Assembly (NCBI RefSeq): GCF_000299875.1
Contig: NZ_AMRK01000004.1
Span: 124,001-188,000 of the forward strand
Direction: 5' to 3'
DNA length: 64,000 bases
DNA from: Celeribacter baekdonensis B30
GTDB taxonomy: Bacteria > Pseudomonadota > Alphaproteobacteria > Rhodobacterales > Rhodobacteraceae
The notes under the pieces were generated by a model, which worked only from the letters and a program-made list of their open reading frames with translations, did no database searches and was not told the origin of the DNA. Positions 1 through 8,917 of the stretch are shown here, piece by piece. Made by a program: the position numbers and the translations under genes. Every line of letters begins with the position of its first letter. The first letter of the stretch is position 1.

Positions 1-1226
1 GCTTTGCAATCGCCACGCATGATATGGGCCTCTGAGGCGTTGAGTGCGGCCATGGCGTCCTGACCCGATTGGGCATAGGCGGAGGCCAAATGACGCAACA
101 GATTTGGGTCATAGCCATCGCGCGCCCGCGCCGCCTCCAGCGCGGCGGGGAGGTTGGCCTTATTGGTCGTCGCCAAAAGCGCGCGGCCAAGCCCGGTCTG
201 AATTTGCGCCTCATTTGGTGCCAATTGGGCCGCCCGGCGATAGGCGGTGACAGCGGCATCAAATTGGCGACTTTCCAATAGAATCTGCCCCTGAAGCTCG
301 GCGTAATAGGGGTCGTTTGGGCGTAGCGCGACGAGGCGGGCCATGGTGGCCATCGCCTCTTTCGGCTTGGGCACGCGGTGCAGTGCCACGGCGCGGCGCA
401 TCAGCGCGATGTCGGAGCCATCAGAGGCGGGCACCCGGCGCAGCGTATAGGCGGGCGGGCGGATGAACGCCTCCAACTTGCCGCGCGCACGGGCGTACCA
501 ATAGTTGGCCTCCGGGTCGGGATTGGCGGTGAGTTTCGATGCGGCTGCATAGCCTTTGAGCGCGCGCAGACGCTCGCGGGTCAAAGGATGGGTGCGCGCG
601 TAGGGGTCCTGGCGGCTCTCGGACAAGACCTCCTGGCCACGAAACATTTCAAGTACATCCAGCATCGCCTGTGGTGGGACGCCCGCGCGCGCCATGTAGC
701 GGATGCCGGCCTGGTCCGCGGAGGCTTCCTCGGCGCGGGTGTGGCCAAACAGCACCCGCTGCGCTGATCCGGTGACGCCCATGGCGATGCCCGCCGCCGC
801 CTCGCCATTGCCCGTGGCGGCTACCACCGCCCCCGACAGCAACAGGCCAAGAGCCGCCGCCGTCGAGGCATTTTTCATATTGGCCTGACGCCTGATGATA
901 TGGCCGCCAGTGATATGGGCGACCTCATGGGCGATCACCGCCTGTACTTCGGCCGCCGTATCGAGGCGCAAAAGCAGGCCGGAATGGAGGAACACATGGG
1001 AGGTATCAGCAACAAAGGCATTCGGTTGGTCGTCATGGATGACGACGATTTTCATCCGCGCGGCCGACAGACCCGCCGCATCAAAGATCGGTCCGGCCAG
1101 ACGGCCAAGCGCATATTCAATATCCGGGTCGCGCAAAATCCCCTTGGCCCAGGCCGACAGCGGCAGGCAAAGCATTAGCGCGAAGGTCATCAAAAGGCGC
1201 ATGGCGCGTACTCGCATCTGCCGCAT
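1..1226 (-). CDS. M48 family metallopeptidase with C-terminal TPR region (3' end outside window)
   Basis: This frame stays open to the left edge, so the C-terminus is missing; about 408 codons are visible. The start at 1226 has an AAGGA site 7 nt upstream and opens a signal peptide ending in SAWA, so the protein is periplasmic. The zinc motif HEVAH lies at about residues 100-104, followed by a GGH segment and a downstream EEASADQAG segment holding the third zinc ligand. After about residue 250 the sequence becomes alanine-rich and TPR-like. This layout matches the BepA/YfgC family of outer-membrane-quality-control proteases. It is divergent from the aminotransferase at 1284. Family assignment is firm; the exact role is inferred. 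Confidence 0.88.
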   Translation of the reverse strand, partial: MRQMRVRAMRLLMTFALMLCLPLSAWAKGILRDPDIEYALGRLAGPIFDAAGLSAARMKIVVIHDDQPNAFVADTSHVFLHSGLLLRLDTAAEVQAVIAHEVAHITGGHIIRRQANMKNASTAAALGLLLSGAVVAATGNGEAAAGIAMGVTGSAQRVLFGHTRAEEASADQAGIRYMARAGVPPQAMLDVLEMFRGQEVLSESRQDPYARTHPLTRERLRALKGYAAASKLTANPDPEANYWYARARGKLEAFIRPPAYTLRRVPASDGSDIALMRRAVALHRVPKPKEAMATMARLVALRPNDPYYAELQGQILLESRQFDAAVTAYRRAAQLAPNEAQIQTGLGRALLATTNKANLPAALEAARARDGYDPNLLRHLASAYAQSGQDAMAALNASEAHIMRGDCK

Positions 1227-1283
1227 TGCAATTCCTTTCTGTCGCTGGCATTTCAGGCTCCAAACAACCACAGGACATGCCCG

Positions 1284-2435
1284 ATGAAAACCTCCCGCCG
1301 CTCTGAAGTCGATCCTTTTATCGTGATGGATGTGATGGAGGCGGCGCGCGCACATGAGGAGGCCGGGCGGCACATCATCCATATGGAAGTCGGTCAACCT
1401 GCCACGGGCGCGCCCAACGCGGCGCGGGCCAAATTGGCGCAGGAGATGGAGCAGGGGCCTTTGGGCTACACCGTCGCCCTTGGCCTGCCGGAGCTGCGCA
1501 AAGGCATCGCGGCGCTCTATCAGGATTGGTACGGGGTGCGTTTGGATTGGCGGCGGGTGGTGATCACGCCGGGCTCCTCGGGGGCGTTCATTTTGGCGTT
1601 CACCGCGCTGTTTGACGCCGGGGCCAAGGTGGGCTTGGGCGAGCCGGGGTATCCGTCTTATCGGCAAATCCTGTCGGGGCTCGACATCACGCCGGTGGGC
1701 ATTCAGACGCAGATGGAGAACCGCCTACAGCCGGTGCCAAGCGAGATCCCCGACGGTTTGGATGGCTTGATCGTCGCCAGCCCCGGCAACCCGTCCGGCA
1801 CGATGTTGGATCGGGAGGCCATGGGCGCCTTGATTCAGACCTGTCAGGACCGGGGCGTGTCGTTCATTTCCGACGAGATTTACCACGGCATCCAATACGG
1901 CACGCGTCCGGTGACAGCGTTGGAACTCTCGGACGATGTCTATGTGATCAATTCGTTTTCAAAATTCTTTTCGATGACGGGATGGCGCGTCGGTTGGATG
2001 GTGGTGCCCGAGGATCATGTGCGGGTGATTGAACGCATTGCACAAAACTTTTTCATCTGCCCGCCCCATGCCGCACAGGTCGCCGCCTTGGGCGCGCTGG
2101 AAGGTCGCGATGAGTGTCAGGCCTTAGTCGATGTCTACACCGAGAACCGCCGTTTGATGTTGGACGAGCTGCCAAAAATCGGTTTTGACCGGATCGCGCC
2201 ACCAGACGGGGCGTTTTACATCTATGCCGATGTGTCGGAGCTGACCGAGGACAGTCGCGCCCTTTGTGCCCGTATTTTGGACGAGGCCGGGGTGGCCGTG
2301 ACGCCGGGGTTGGATTTTGACCCCAAACGCGGCCACCAGACGATGCGGTTTTCCTATGCCCGCTCGACCGAGGACATTCGTGAAGGGCTGCGCCGCCTGT
2401 CTGCGTTTATGGCCGCCGAAATGTCGCAAAAGTGA
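1284..2435 (+). CDS. PLP-dependent class I/II aminotransferase
   Basis: A 383-residue protein of normal length for fold-type I aminotransferases. The Schiff-base lysine sits in SFSKFFSMTGWRVGW (Lys at about residue 227), the cofactor/substrate Asn in NPSGTM, and the Asp in SDEIYHG. The C-terminal Arg region (MRFSYARS) would bind the substrate carboxylate. It is closest in style to aspartate/alanine aminotransferase-like enzymes, but substrate cannot be read from the sequence. It starts 57 bp from the divergent M48 gene and is followed 94 bp downstream by the amidase gene on the same strand. Confidence 0.9.
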   Translation: MKTSRRSEVDPFIVMDVMEAARAHEEAGRHIIHMEVGQPATGAPNAARAKLAQEMEQGPLGYTVALGLPELRKGIAALYQDWYGVRLDWRRVVITPGSSGAFILAFTALFDAGAKVGLGEPGYPSYRQILSGLDITPVGIQTQMENRLQPVPSEIPDGLDGLIVASPGNPSGTMLDREAMGALIQTCQDRGVSFISDEIYHGIQYGTRPVTALELSDDVYVINSFSKFFSMTGWRVGWMVVPEDHVRVIERIAQNFFICPPHAAQVAALGALEGRDECQALVDVYTENRRLMLDELPKIGFDRIAPPDGAFYIYADVSELTEDSRALCARILDEAGVAVTPGLDFDPKRGHQTMRFSYARSTEDIREGLRRLSAFMAAEMSQK

Positions 2436-2529
2436 GTGCGCTTTGGCCGTTCTGATGGCTGTTCAGGCCGCGCCTGTCCGGCTACACTGCGCCAAAGGCC
2501 GGACACGCGGCCGGTTTTATGAGGTTTCG

Positions 2530-3741
2530 ATGCAGGTTTTCAAAGCGCTCCTTTTCCTATGCCTCTCCGCTCTGCCGTTGCAGGCGCAAGACGGGCTGAC
2601 CGCCTTGGCCCGCGCCGACAGTTCGGCCTCAGCGCTGGTCGATCAGGGCGACAGCCTTGAGATGATGTTGCGCCTGTCCCAACCTGTGCCGTTTCGGATT
2701 TTCTCGCTTGATGATCCCAGACGCATCGTGGTGGATTTTTCCGAGGTCGATTGGACCGGGTTTGACGTACAGGCCTTTGACACGGCTGAGGGCGTCACCG
2801 ACCTGCGGGTGGGCGGGTTTGTCCCCGGCTGGTCGCGCATGGTGATGGATTTGGCCGCGCCTTACGGGCTGGTCCATGCCGAAATGTCGCGCGATGAGGC
2901 GGGGGCGGTGTTGCGGCTCAACCTTGATCCGATGGCCGCCGATGAGTTTGCTTTGGGGGCCGGGACGCCGTTGGAGGCGCAGCTTGTCCGTCGCTCAGAG
3001 CCGGACGGTGCGGTGATCCCACGCAAAAAATTTGGCGAGGGGCCGTTGAAGGTTGTGCTTGATCCCGGCCATGGCGGCATTGATCCGGGTGCCGAACGCG
3101 ATGGCGTGCGCGAGTCGGATTTGATGCTGAGTTTCGCGCGTGAATTGCGGGATGTGCTGATCCGTGCCGGTGGGTTTGACGTTACGTTGACCCGCACAGA
3201 TGACACATTCGTGCCGCTCGAAACCCGCCTGACCTTGGCGCGGGAGGCGGGGGCGGAGGTGTTTATCTCGCTCCACGCCGATGCGATTTCCGAAGGTCGG
3301 GCTGAGGGGGCGACGCTTTATACGTTGGCCGATCGCGCCTCGGATACTGCGTCGCAAAAACTGGCCGAACGCCATGATCGCGCCGATTTGTTGGCGGGCG
3401 TGGATTTGAGCGATCAGGACGATGTCATTGCGGGTGTGTTGATGGACATGGCCCGTAATGAGACCACACCGCGCACGGACCGTTTGGCCGATGCGCTGGT
3501 GACGCAGCTGCAAGCCAGCGTCGGGATGCACAAACGCCCGCGTTTGGAAGCTGGGTTTTCCGTGCTCAAAGCCCCCGATATGCCCTCCGTGTTGTTGGAA
3601 TTGGGCTTTCTGTCCTCGCCCAAAGATCGCGCCAAGCTCAATGACCCGGCTTGGCGCACCCGCGCGGCTTGGGCCATCCGCGATGCGCTTTATGCTTGGC
3701 AGGATGAGGAACGGGTGGCGATGGGCAAATTGCGAAAATAA
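2530..3741 (+). CDS. amiC: N-acetylmuramoyl-L-alanine amidase (AMIN + Amidase_3)
   Basis: Periplasmic zinc amidase that cuts the amide bond between MurNAc and the stem peptide during cell separation. The 2530 start is chosen because GAGG lies just upstream and a clear signal peptide follows (MQVFKALLFLCLSALPLQAQ); a longer open frame to 2317 would run through the aminotransferase gene. An AMIN domain occupies about residues 35-140 (DDPRRIVVDF). The Amidase_3 domain follows with LDPGHGGIDPGA (first His), a downstream Glu (RESDLML), SLHADA (second His) and LLELGF (catalytic Glu). In roseobacters this gene usually directly precedes the PBP1A gene; here three other genes lie between. Confidence 0.9.
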   Translation: MQVFKALLFLCLSALPLQAQDGLTALARADSSASALVDQGDSLEMMLRLSQPVPFRIFSLDDPRRIVVDFSEVDWTGFDVQAFDTAEGVTDLRVGGFVPGWSRMVMDLAAPYGLVHAEMSRDEAGAVLRLNLDPMAADEFALGAGTPLEAQLVRRSEPDGAVIPRKKFGEGPLKVVLDPGHGGIDPGAERDGVRESDLMLSFARELRDVLIRAGGFDVTLTRTDDTFVPLETRLTLAREAGAEVFISLHADAISEGRAEGATLYTLADRASDTASQKLAERHDRADLLAGVDLSDQDDVIAGVLMDMARNETTPRTDRLADALVTQLQASVGMHKRPRLEAGFSVLKAPDMPSVLLELGFLSSPKDRAKLNDPAWRTRAAWAIRDALYAWQDEERVAMGKLRK

Positions 3742-3826
3742 GGCCGCTTTATGCGCCTTGCGCCCTCGTGACTGAGGTGACGCGGCTCAGATGAACCGTT
3801 TCGCCCTATCATTCCGCGCCGCTTCG

Positions 3827-3850
3827 CGTATGGGAGGGGGGACCCATACG
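3827..3850 (+). other. Stem-loop just upstream of the gene at 3863
   Basis: Perfect 8-bp inverted repeat CGTATGGG (3827-3834) and CCCATACG (3843-3850) with an 8-nt purine loop. The second arm abuts the likely ribosome site GGAGA. It could affect translation of the next gene or end transcription of the amidase gene; there is no T tract, so a classical terminator is unlikely. Confidence 0.5.
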
Positions 3851-3862
3851 GAGAACTGAACG

Positions 3863-4351
3863 ATGACAGCGTCACAGAGCGTGCCGGAGCTGATTGCAGC
3901 GGTACAGGCCAAAGCAAAGACATTCGAAGACATCATTTTGGCAGGGCAGGCCGCGTCCAGCGCGCAAGACCTGCGCGCCGCACAGGTTGCGCTTGAACTG
4001 GCCGCCGTCGATGCTTTCACCCTGTTCGAGGCACGGATGCAGCACCATTTCAAACGCGGCCCGTTTTCACGCAAACTCACCGCCGCCCTCAAAGAGGCCG
4101 GACGCGGCGACCTCGCCGAGCGCATCCACATCTATTACCTCGCCATCAACGTGCTCAAACACGGAAAAGGCGCAAGCTACCGGGAATTGCTCGACACTCC
4201 CACCGCACTTGTCCATGTGAAGCCCACCAAAGGCGCAACGACGCAAGACGAAAACGCGCCGTCAGACCTGATTGATATTGGCGTTCCGGGCTTTTTCGAC
4301 GGTCTGGCCGCAAGCCTTTTGCAGGCGCACGCGTTCCTTGAACATCGCTAG
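3863..4351 (+). CDS. Uncharacterised all-helical protein
   Basis: A 162-residue soluble protein with no signal peptide or membrane segment. It begins at an ATG 9 nt after GGAGA. The middle (residues about 40-110) looks entirely helical: LELAAVDAFTLFEARM, AERIHIYYLAINVLKHG. The RIHIYYLAINVLKHG segment is reminiscent of HEPN-type helical bundles, but I cannot make that assignment; no catalytic motif is certain. It sits alone between the amidase and the aldose-epimerase-like gene, interrupting an otherwise conserved cell-wall gene order. Function unknown. Confidence 0.65.
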   Translation: MTASQSVPELIAAVQAKAKTFEDIILAGQAASSAQDLRAAQVALELAAVDAFTLFEARMQHHFKRGPFSRKLTAALKEAGRGDLAERIHIYYLAINVLKHGKGASYRELLDTPTALVHVKPTKGATTQDENAPSDLIDIGVPGFFDGLAASLLQAHAFLEHR

Positions 4352-4571
4352 GTGTTTGGACGAGGTGTCCGAGATTGAAGAGGCGGGGTAGAGCGCGCGT
4401 TGTGATGGGGATGTTGCGGAAATAAGGGGTGACTTTGGATCAAAAATCTATTTTGTGGTGTCATATCTTGGGTGAGGAAGTGATGGCAAACCTCCATTTT
4501 TTGAACAGAGTTGAACTGCGGTCAGGGCCTGTCGTGATGCGCACGGTGTTGAACGCTCAGGGAGCGGGGCT

Positions 4572-5441
4572 ATGACTGCCCCGCGCTGCGTGTTGCAGAA
4601 TGATTTCCTCAGTCTTGAGGTCGCGCCTTTGGGCGCGGAAATGCAAAGTTTGCGGACCTCGGCCGGGGACGATCTGCTTTGGAACGGGGATGCCACTTTT
4701 TGGTCTGGCCGCGCGCCCGTTTTGTTTCCAATCGTTGGGCGAGCGGTGGATGATGTGATTGCGGTTGCCGATCATAAAGCGCCGATGTCCCAACACGGAT
4801 TTGCCCGGCGGAGCCTCTTTGCGCTTCAAGACCAAACAGATGTGTCGTGCAGCCATATCCTTACACAGAATTCTAAAAGCTTGGCGGTCTATCCCTTTGA
4901 CTTTACGCTAAAAGTGACGCACCGACTGGAGAGAAACACTGTACAGGTCACAGCGCAGGTGCAAAACAACAGCGCCCAGACCATGCCTTTTGGCTTTGGT
5001 TTCCATCCGGCATTTTGTTGGCCGCTGCCCAATGCCGGGCGGGCGGCGCATTACGTCACACTTGCCACGCACAGCACCCCTGATATGCATAAACTCGATG
5101 ACGGATTGCTCGATCCGCAGCCGCTTCCCAGCCCATTCGTCGAGGGTAAACTTGCGATTGATGAGGATCTGTTCACCGAAGGGGCGCTGGTTTTTCCGAA
5201 TGGATCAGAGGCGTTGCGTTATGGTCCCGCCAAAGGACTGACTTTGGAATTTCAGTTCCATAATCTTCCCGATCTGGCGCTCTGGCGCCCGAAAGGCGCG
5301 CCTTTTTTGTGCATTGAACCATGGCATGGCACGGCCTCTTACACCGGGGATGGCCCGCAAATATCGCAGCGCCCGAACAGCATCGCACTCGCGCCCGAGG
5401 CGGTAGTGGAGTTTGGCTATGAGGTGACAGTTCGGATGTGA
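4572..5441 (+). CDS. Aldose 1-epimerase family protein (LacX-like)
   Basis: A 289-residue cytoplasmic protein of the galactose mutarotase-like beta-sandwich superfamily. Recognisable segments are the N-terminal FPIVGR, the MSQHGFARRSLF segment with a conserved His, GFGFHPAFCWPL with the second His, and the C-terminal LCIEPWHG carrying the catalytic Glu. These match the LacX/YihR-like branch that acts on sugars or sugar phosphates at the anomeric carbon. Start chosen at 4572 because GGGAGCGGGG lies directly upstream. The 220 bp before it hold no gene. Substrate not predictable. Confidence 0.85.
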   Translation: MTAPRCVLQNDFLSLEVAPLGAEMQSLRTSAGDDLLWNGDATFWSGRAPVLFPIVGRAVDDVIAVADHKAPMSQHGFARRSLFALQDQTDVSCSHILTQNSKSLAVYPFDFTLKVTHRLERNTVQVTAQVQNNSAQTMPFGFGFHPAFCWPLPNAGRAAHYVTLATHSTPDMHKLDDGLLDPQPLPSPFVEGKLAIDEDLFTEGALVFPNGSEALRYGPAKGLTLEFQFHNLPDLALWRPKGAPFLCIEPWHGTASYTGDGPQISQRPNSIALAPEAVVEFGYEVTVRM

Positions 5442-5488
5442 ATTGGGATGTCCGCCGCGGTATTGGCTGGCAAGACCTGACAGCCCCG

Positions 5489-6097
5489 TCACCCCGCCAA
5501 ACGCGCCATCCATACTGTGTGGAAATCGCATTCGGGGTCTTCGGGCACATAGCGCAGCACCTCCAAGCCTTGCTCGGTCATCAGGGCGCGGTATTCGTCG
5601 GGTCCAAGCGAGGCGTGGTAGACCTCTTCGCCTTCGACATTGCCGATGACTTCGCTGTCCTCAGGACCCGAAGTGAACAGCAACACGCCACGGGGCGCGA
5701 GGTGGTGGGCGAAGGTTTTGAACATCGCCCGCTGGTCGTCTTTCGAGAGGTGAAAGAAGCTGTCCCATGCGATCACCGCATCAAAGGTCTCTTGCAGGTC
5801 GAGCCCGCGCATGTCCTCGTGAAACACCCGCACATTGGGCAGGTTCTCTTGGAACAAGGCGACCATGGCCGCCGCGCCGTCGACGCCTGTGACCTCTACC
5901 CGGCGATCCACCAGATATTGTGCGATCGGACGACCTGCGCCACAGCCAAGGTCAAGCACCCGGCGTTTGCCGGTGCTTTGCGGGGCGTGGGCCAAAAGCC
6001 GGTCCAGCCAGACCCGTTCAAACAGGGCCTTGCTGCGGTTGCGATCAAAGCCTTTGGCTTGGCGTTCGTAGGTGGGCAAGATATTTTCGGGTGTCAT
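5489..6097 (-). CDS. Class I SAM-dependent methyltransferase
   Basis: A 202-residue single-domain methyltransferase. The SAM-binding motif I is VLDLGCGAGRPIAQYL, followed by an acidic end of strand 2 (VTGVDGAAAM), motif II-like HEDMRGLDL and FDAVIAWDSFFHL, and motif III LAPRGVLLFTSG. Start at 6097 gives the usual family N-terminus (MTPENILPTYERQA); the frame stays open further upstream but with no homologous look. It lies opposite to its neighbours, convergent with the epimerase gene and divergent from the PBP1A gene. Substrate unknown. Confidence 0.85.
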   Translation of the reverse strand: MTPENILPTYERQAKGFDRNRSKALFERVWLDRLLAHAPQSTGKRRVLDLGCGAGRPIAQYLVDRRVEVTGVDGAAAMVALFQENLPNVRVFHEDMRGLDLQETFDAVIAWDSFFHLSKDDQRAMFKTFAHHLAPRGVLLFTSGPEDSEVIGNVEGEEVYHASLGPDEYRALMTEQGLEVLRYVPEDPECDFHTVWMARLAG

Positions 6098-6290
6098 GGT
6101 GACCAGCAGATAGGGGGGCAGACGGGGCAGGGCAAGCCTAACTGTATCGGGCGCGATCACAAGCGGCGTCTTTCTGCTCACATTTGCGCGGGGGATGTTT
6201 TGACCCGGAGGTCGTGCCTGTATAAGGAGGAGCAAAGATCGGGCGTTGATGCGAGTCAGGGCCGGGTCAGGTGGTGGGAAAGGCAAACAC

Positions 6291-8795
6291 GTGCTTCGAT
6301 TTATTCTCTCTTTTTTCGGCACAATTTTCTCGTGGGTGACCACGGGGGCCTTTCTGTTGGCTGTGGTCATCGGCGGGATTTTTTGGATGTATGGGCGCGA
6401 TTTGCCCAATCACGAAGCCTTGGCGCAATACACGCCACCGACGATTTCGCGGATTTATTCCGGCGAGGGCAAAATCATCGACGAATTTGCCAAGGAACGC
6501 CGCCTGTATACCCCACCTGAAGAAATCCCCGATCTGGTGAAATATGCGTTTGTGTCGGCAGAGGATAAAAATTTCTACACCCATCACGGCTATGATCTGC
6601 GCGGCATGGCGGCGGCGGCGCTTGAGGCGGCCAAAGGCGGCACCCTGCGCGGCGCATCGACCATCACGCAACAGGTGATGAAAAACTTTTTGCTCTCCTC
6701 GGATCGCTCCGCTGAACGTAAAATCAAAGAGTTGATCCTGGCCACCCGGTTGGAACAGACCCTGACCAAGGATCAAATCCTTGGGCTCTATCTCAACGAG
6801 ATCGACCTTGGCGTGCGCTCCTTTGGGGTGACGGCTGCGGCGCAGTCTTATTTCAACAAATCGCTCTCGGAGCTGTCCCCGGAAGAGGCGGCATTTTTGG
6901 CGATTCATCCGAAAGCGCCCTATTCCTATCACCCGGTGAAAAACTATGACGCGGCGCTCAAACGGCGCAATTTCGTTTTGCGCGAGATGTATGAAAACGG
7001 CTATTTGAGCCAGGCGGACTACGAAACGGCGCGGGAAAAACCGATCAAATCGGTGCAAAACGGTGATTACGAGAGCTTCCGTGCAAGCCTGCCGCCGCGC
7101 GATTATTTCACCGACGAAATCCGCCGCCAATTGTCCAAGGACTTTGGTGAAGAGGAATTCTTTGAAGGTGGCCTCTCAATCCGCGCCACCATGGATCCGG
7201 AGATGCAAACCAGCGCCGCCCATGCGTTGCAAAAGCGGCTCGAAGAGTTGGACCGGGGCCGGGGCCAATGGCGCGGCACGGGCAAGACGATTGATGTCGC
7301 CACGCTGGAGGATGGCACATGGGAAAATGCGCTTGGGACTGTGAATGTGGCACGTGACGTGACGCTCGATGGCAAATGGTCGGTCGGCGCGGTCAACACC
7401 ATTGGCGCCTCCGAGATGACGGTGATGGTCGAACAGGTCGGCGAAGTCACCGTGCCGCGCGAGGACATCAAATGGATCAAAGGCGGGTTCAGCGACAATT
7501 TTGAACGCGGCGATGTTGTCCATATCCGGCGTATGACCACCGGCAACAATGGTGAGGGCGATCTGATCCGTTGGAGCCTGCGGCAGGTGCCACAGGTGCA
7601 GGGCGCGTTCATGGCGATGGACGTCAACACCGGCCGCGTGATCGCGATGCAGGGGGGCTTTAGCTATCAGAACTCGGTGTTCAACCGCGCCACACAGGCC
7701 ACGCGTCAGCCGGGGTCTTCGTTCAAACCTTTCGTCTATGCGGCGGCTTTGGACAGTGGCTTTACACCGGCGACGATTATCGTGGACGCCCCGATCGAGA
7801 TCAACACACCCCAAGGTGTCTGGCGTCCGAAAAACGCCTCGCGCACCTTTTACGGGCCCACGCCCTTGCGTACCGGGATCGAACAGTCCCGGAACCTGAT
7901 GACCATCCGTCTGGCGCAAGAGGTCGGTATGGACACGGTGGCGCGGTATGCCGAACGCTTTGGCGTTTACGATCACATGGGGCAATATCTGGCCTCCGCT
8001 TTGGGCGCCGAAGAAACCACCGTGTTCAAAATGGTCTCGGCCTATGCGATGTTCGCCAATGGCGGCGAGCGGGTGGAACCGACGCTGGTCGACCGGGTGC
8101 AGGACCGTTGGGGCCGCACCATCTACAAACATGATCAACGTGCCTGTCCCGAATGCGAGGTCGCCACACTTGCGCCGGGCAAAGCTCCGACCATTACGGC
8201 CAACCGCGAACGGGTGATGAACGCGATCACCGCCTATCAATTGACTTCGATGATGCAGGGCGTGGTCTCGCGCGGCACCGCCGCCGGCAAGGTGCATTTG
8301 AACGTCCCCGTGGCGGGGAAAACCGGGACCACCAATGACGGCAAAGACGCGTGGTTCATTGGCTTTACCTCCAACATCGTAGCGGGGTGTTACATCGGCT
8401 TTGACACGCCGCGGGCAATGTCTGGGGCATCGGGCGGCGGGTTTTGTGGTCCGGTGTTTGACGCCTTCATGCAAGACGCGGTGAAAAAATACGGCGGTGG
8501 CAAGTTCAAAGTGCCACCGGGCGGGCATTTCATCAAAATCGACCGCTATACGGGGGCCCGCCTCAATGATGAGGCTTCGGGTCCGAATGTGGTGGCCGAA
8601 TATTTCCGCGATGGCGAAGAACCGATCTTTGGGCTGATGTATGATGGTGGCTTTGCCATGGGGGCGGATTTGCCCTTGGTGTCAGGCGCTGGCGATGGCA
8701 GTGGTCAACGCGAGGTTCAGACGTCGACGGGCAAGGTGATTAAAGTGCCCGAAAAGGCCAAGATCAACTCGCTGTCCTCGGGCGGGCTGTATTAA
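6291..8795 (+). CDS. mrcA: Penicillin-binding protein 1A (bifunctional transglycosylase/transpeptidase)
   Basis: Class A PBP that polymerises and crosslinks peptidoglycan at the inner membrane. One N-terminal membrane segment (residues about 5-35) is followed by the GT51 domain with SAEDKNFYTHHG (catalytic Glu, about residue 90) and GASTITQQVMKNFLL. An OB-like insert precedes the transpeptidase domain: SSFK (active Ser near residue 476), SRN, and KTGTT near residue 676. I prefer the GTG start at 6291, which has GGGAAAGG 7 nt upstream and gives VLRFILSFFG; ATG at 6249 or TTG at 6246 would add about 15 residues after a more distant AAGGAGG. About 834 residues, normal for the family. Confidence 0.92.
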   Translation: MLRFILSFFGTIFSWVTTGAFLLAVVIGGIFWMYGRDLPNHEALAQYTPPTISRIYSGEGKIIDEFAKERRLYTPPEEIPDLVKYAFVSAEDKNFYTHHGYDLRGMAAAALEAAKGGTLRGASTITQQVMKNFLLSSDRSAERKIKELILATRLEQTLTKDQILGLYLNEIDLGVRSFGVTAAAQSYFNKSLSELSPEEAAFLAIHPKAPYSYHPVKNYDAALKRRNFVLREMYENGYLSQADYETAREKPIKSVQNGDYESFRASLPPRDYFTDEIRRQLSKDFGEEEFFEGGLSIRATMDPEMQTSAAHALQKRLEELDRGRGQWRGTGKTIDVATLEDGTWENALGTVNVARDVTLDGKWSVGAVNTIGASEMTVMVEQVGEVTVPREDIKWIKGGFSDNFERGDVVHIRRMTTGNNGEGDLIRWSLRQVPQVQGAFMAMDVNTGRVIAMQGGFSYQNSVFNRATQATRQPGSSFKPFVYAAALDSGFTPATIIVDAPIEINTPQGVWRPKNASRTFYGPTPLRTGIEQSRNLMTIRLAQEVGMDTVARYAERFGVYDHMGQYLASALGAEETTVFKMVSAYAMFANGGERVEPTLVDRVQDRWGRTIYKHDQRACPECEVATLAPGKAPTITANRERVMNAITAYQLTSMMQGVVSRGTAAGKVHLNVPVAGKTGTTNDGKDAWFIGFTSNIVAGCYIGFDTPRAMSGASGGGFCGPVFDAFMQDAVKKYGGGKFKVPPGGHFIKIDRYTGARLNDEASGPNVVAEYFRDGEEPIFGLMYDGGFAMGADLPLVSGAGDGSGQREVQTSTGKVIKVPEKAKINSLSSGGLY

Positions 8796-8818
8796 ACCCT
8801 TTCGCAAGATCCGCCTGT

Positions 8819-8843
8819 CCGCCCCCTTGTTTCTTGGGGGCGG
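8819..8843 (+). terminator. Stem-loop between PBP1A and RF2 genes
   Basis: Perfect 8-bp stem CCGCCCCC / GGGGGCGG (8819-8826, 8836-8843) with a 9-nt loop, 23 bp after the PBP1A stop. No T tract follows, so it may be a weak terminator or an RNA-stability element. Confidence 0.5.
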
Positions 8844-8917
8844 TGCGCGTAAATCTCCACACACGCTGAGCCCCTGAGACGCTTTGATCGTTGAGACAAG
8901 AATAAGGTAAGACACCC

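Noticed and set aside
5438-6520. Long plus-strand open frame of 360 codons
   Set aside because: It runs antisense through the methyltransferase gene and into PBP1A; no ribosome site or protein motif. The minus-strand methyltransferase explains the region.
7176-8528. Long minus-strand open frame opposite PBP1A
   Set aside because: High-G+C shadow of the PBP1A frame; His/Arg-rich and without motifs.
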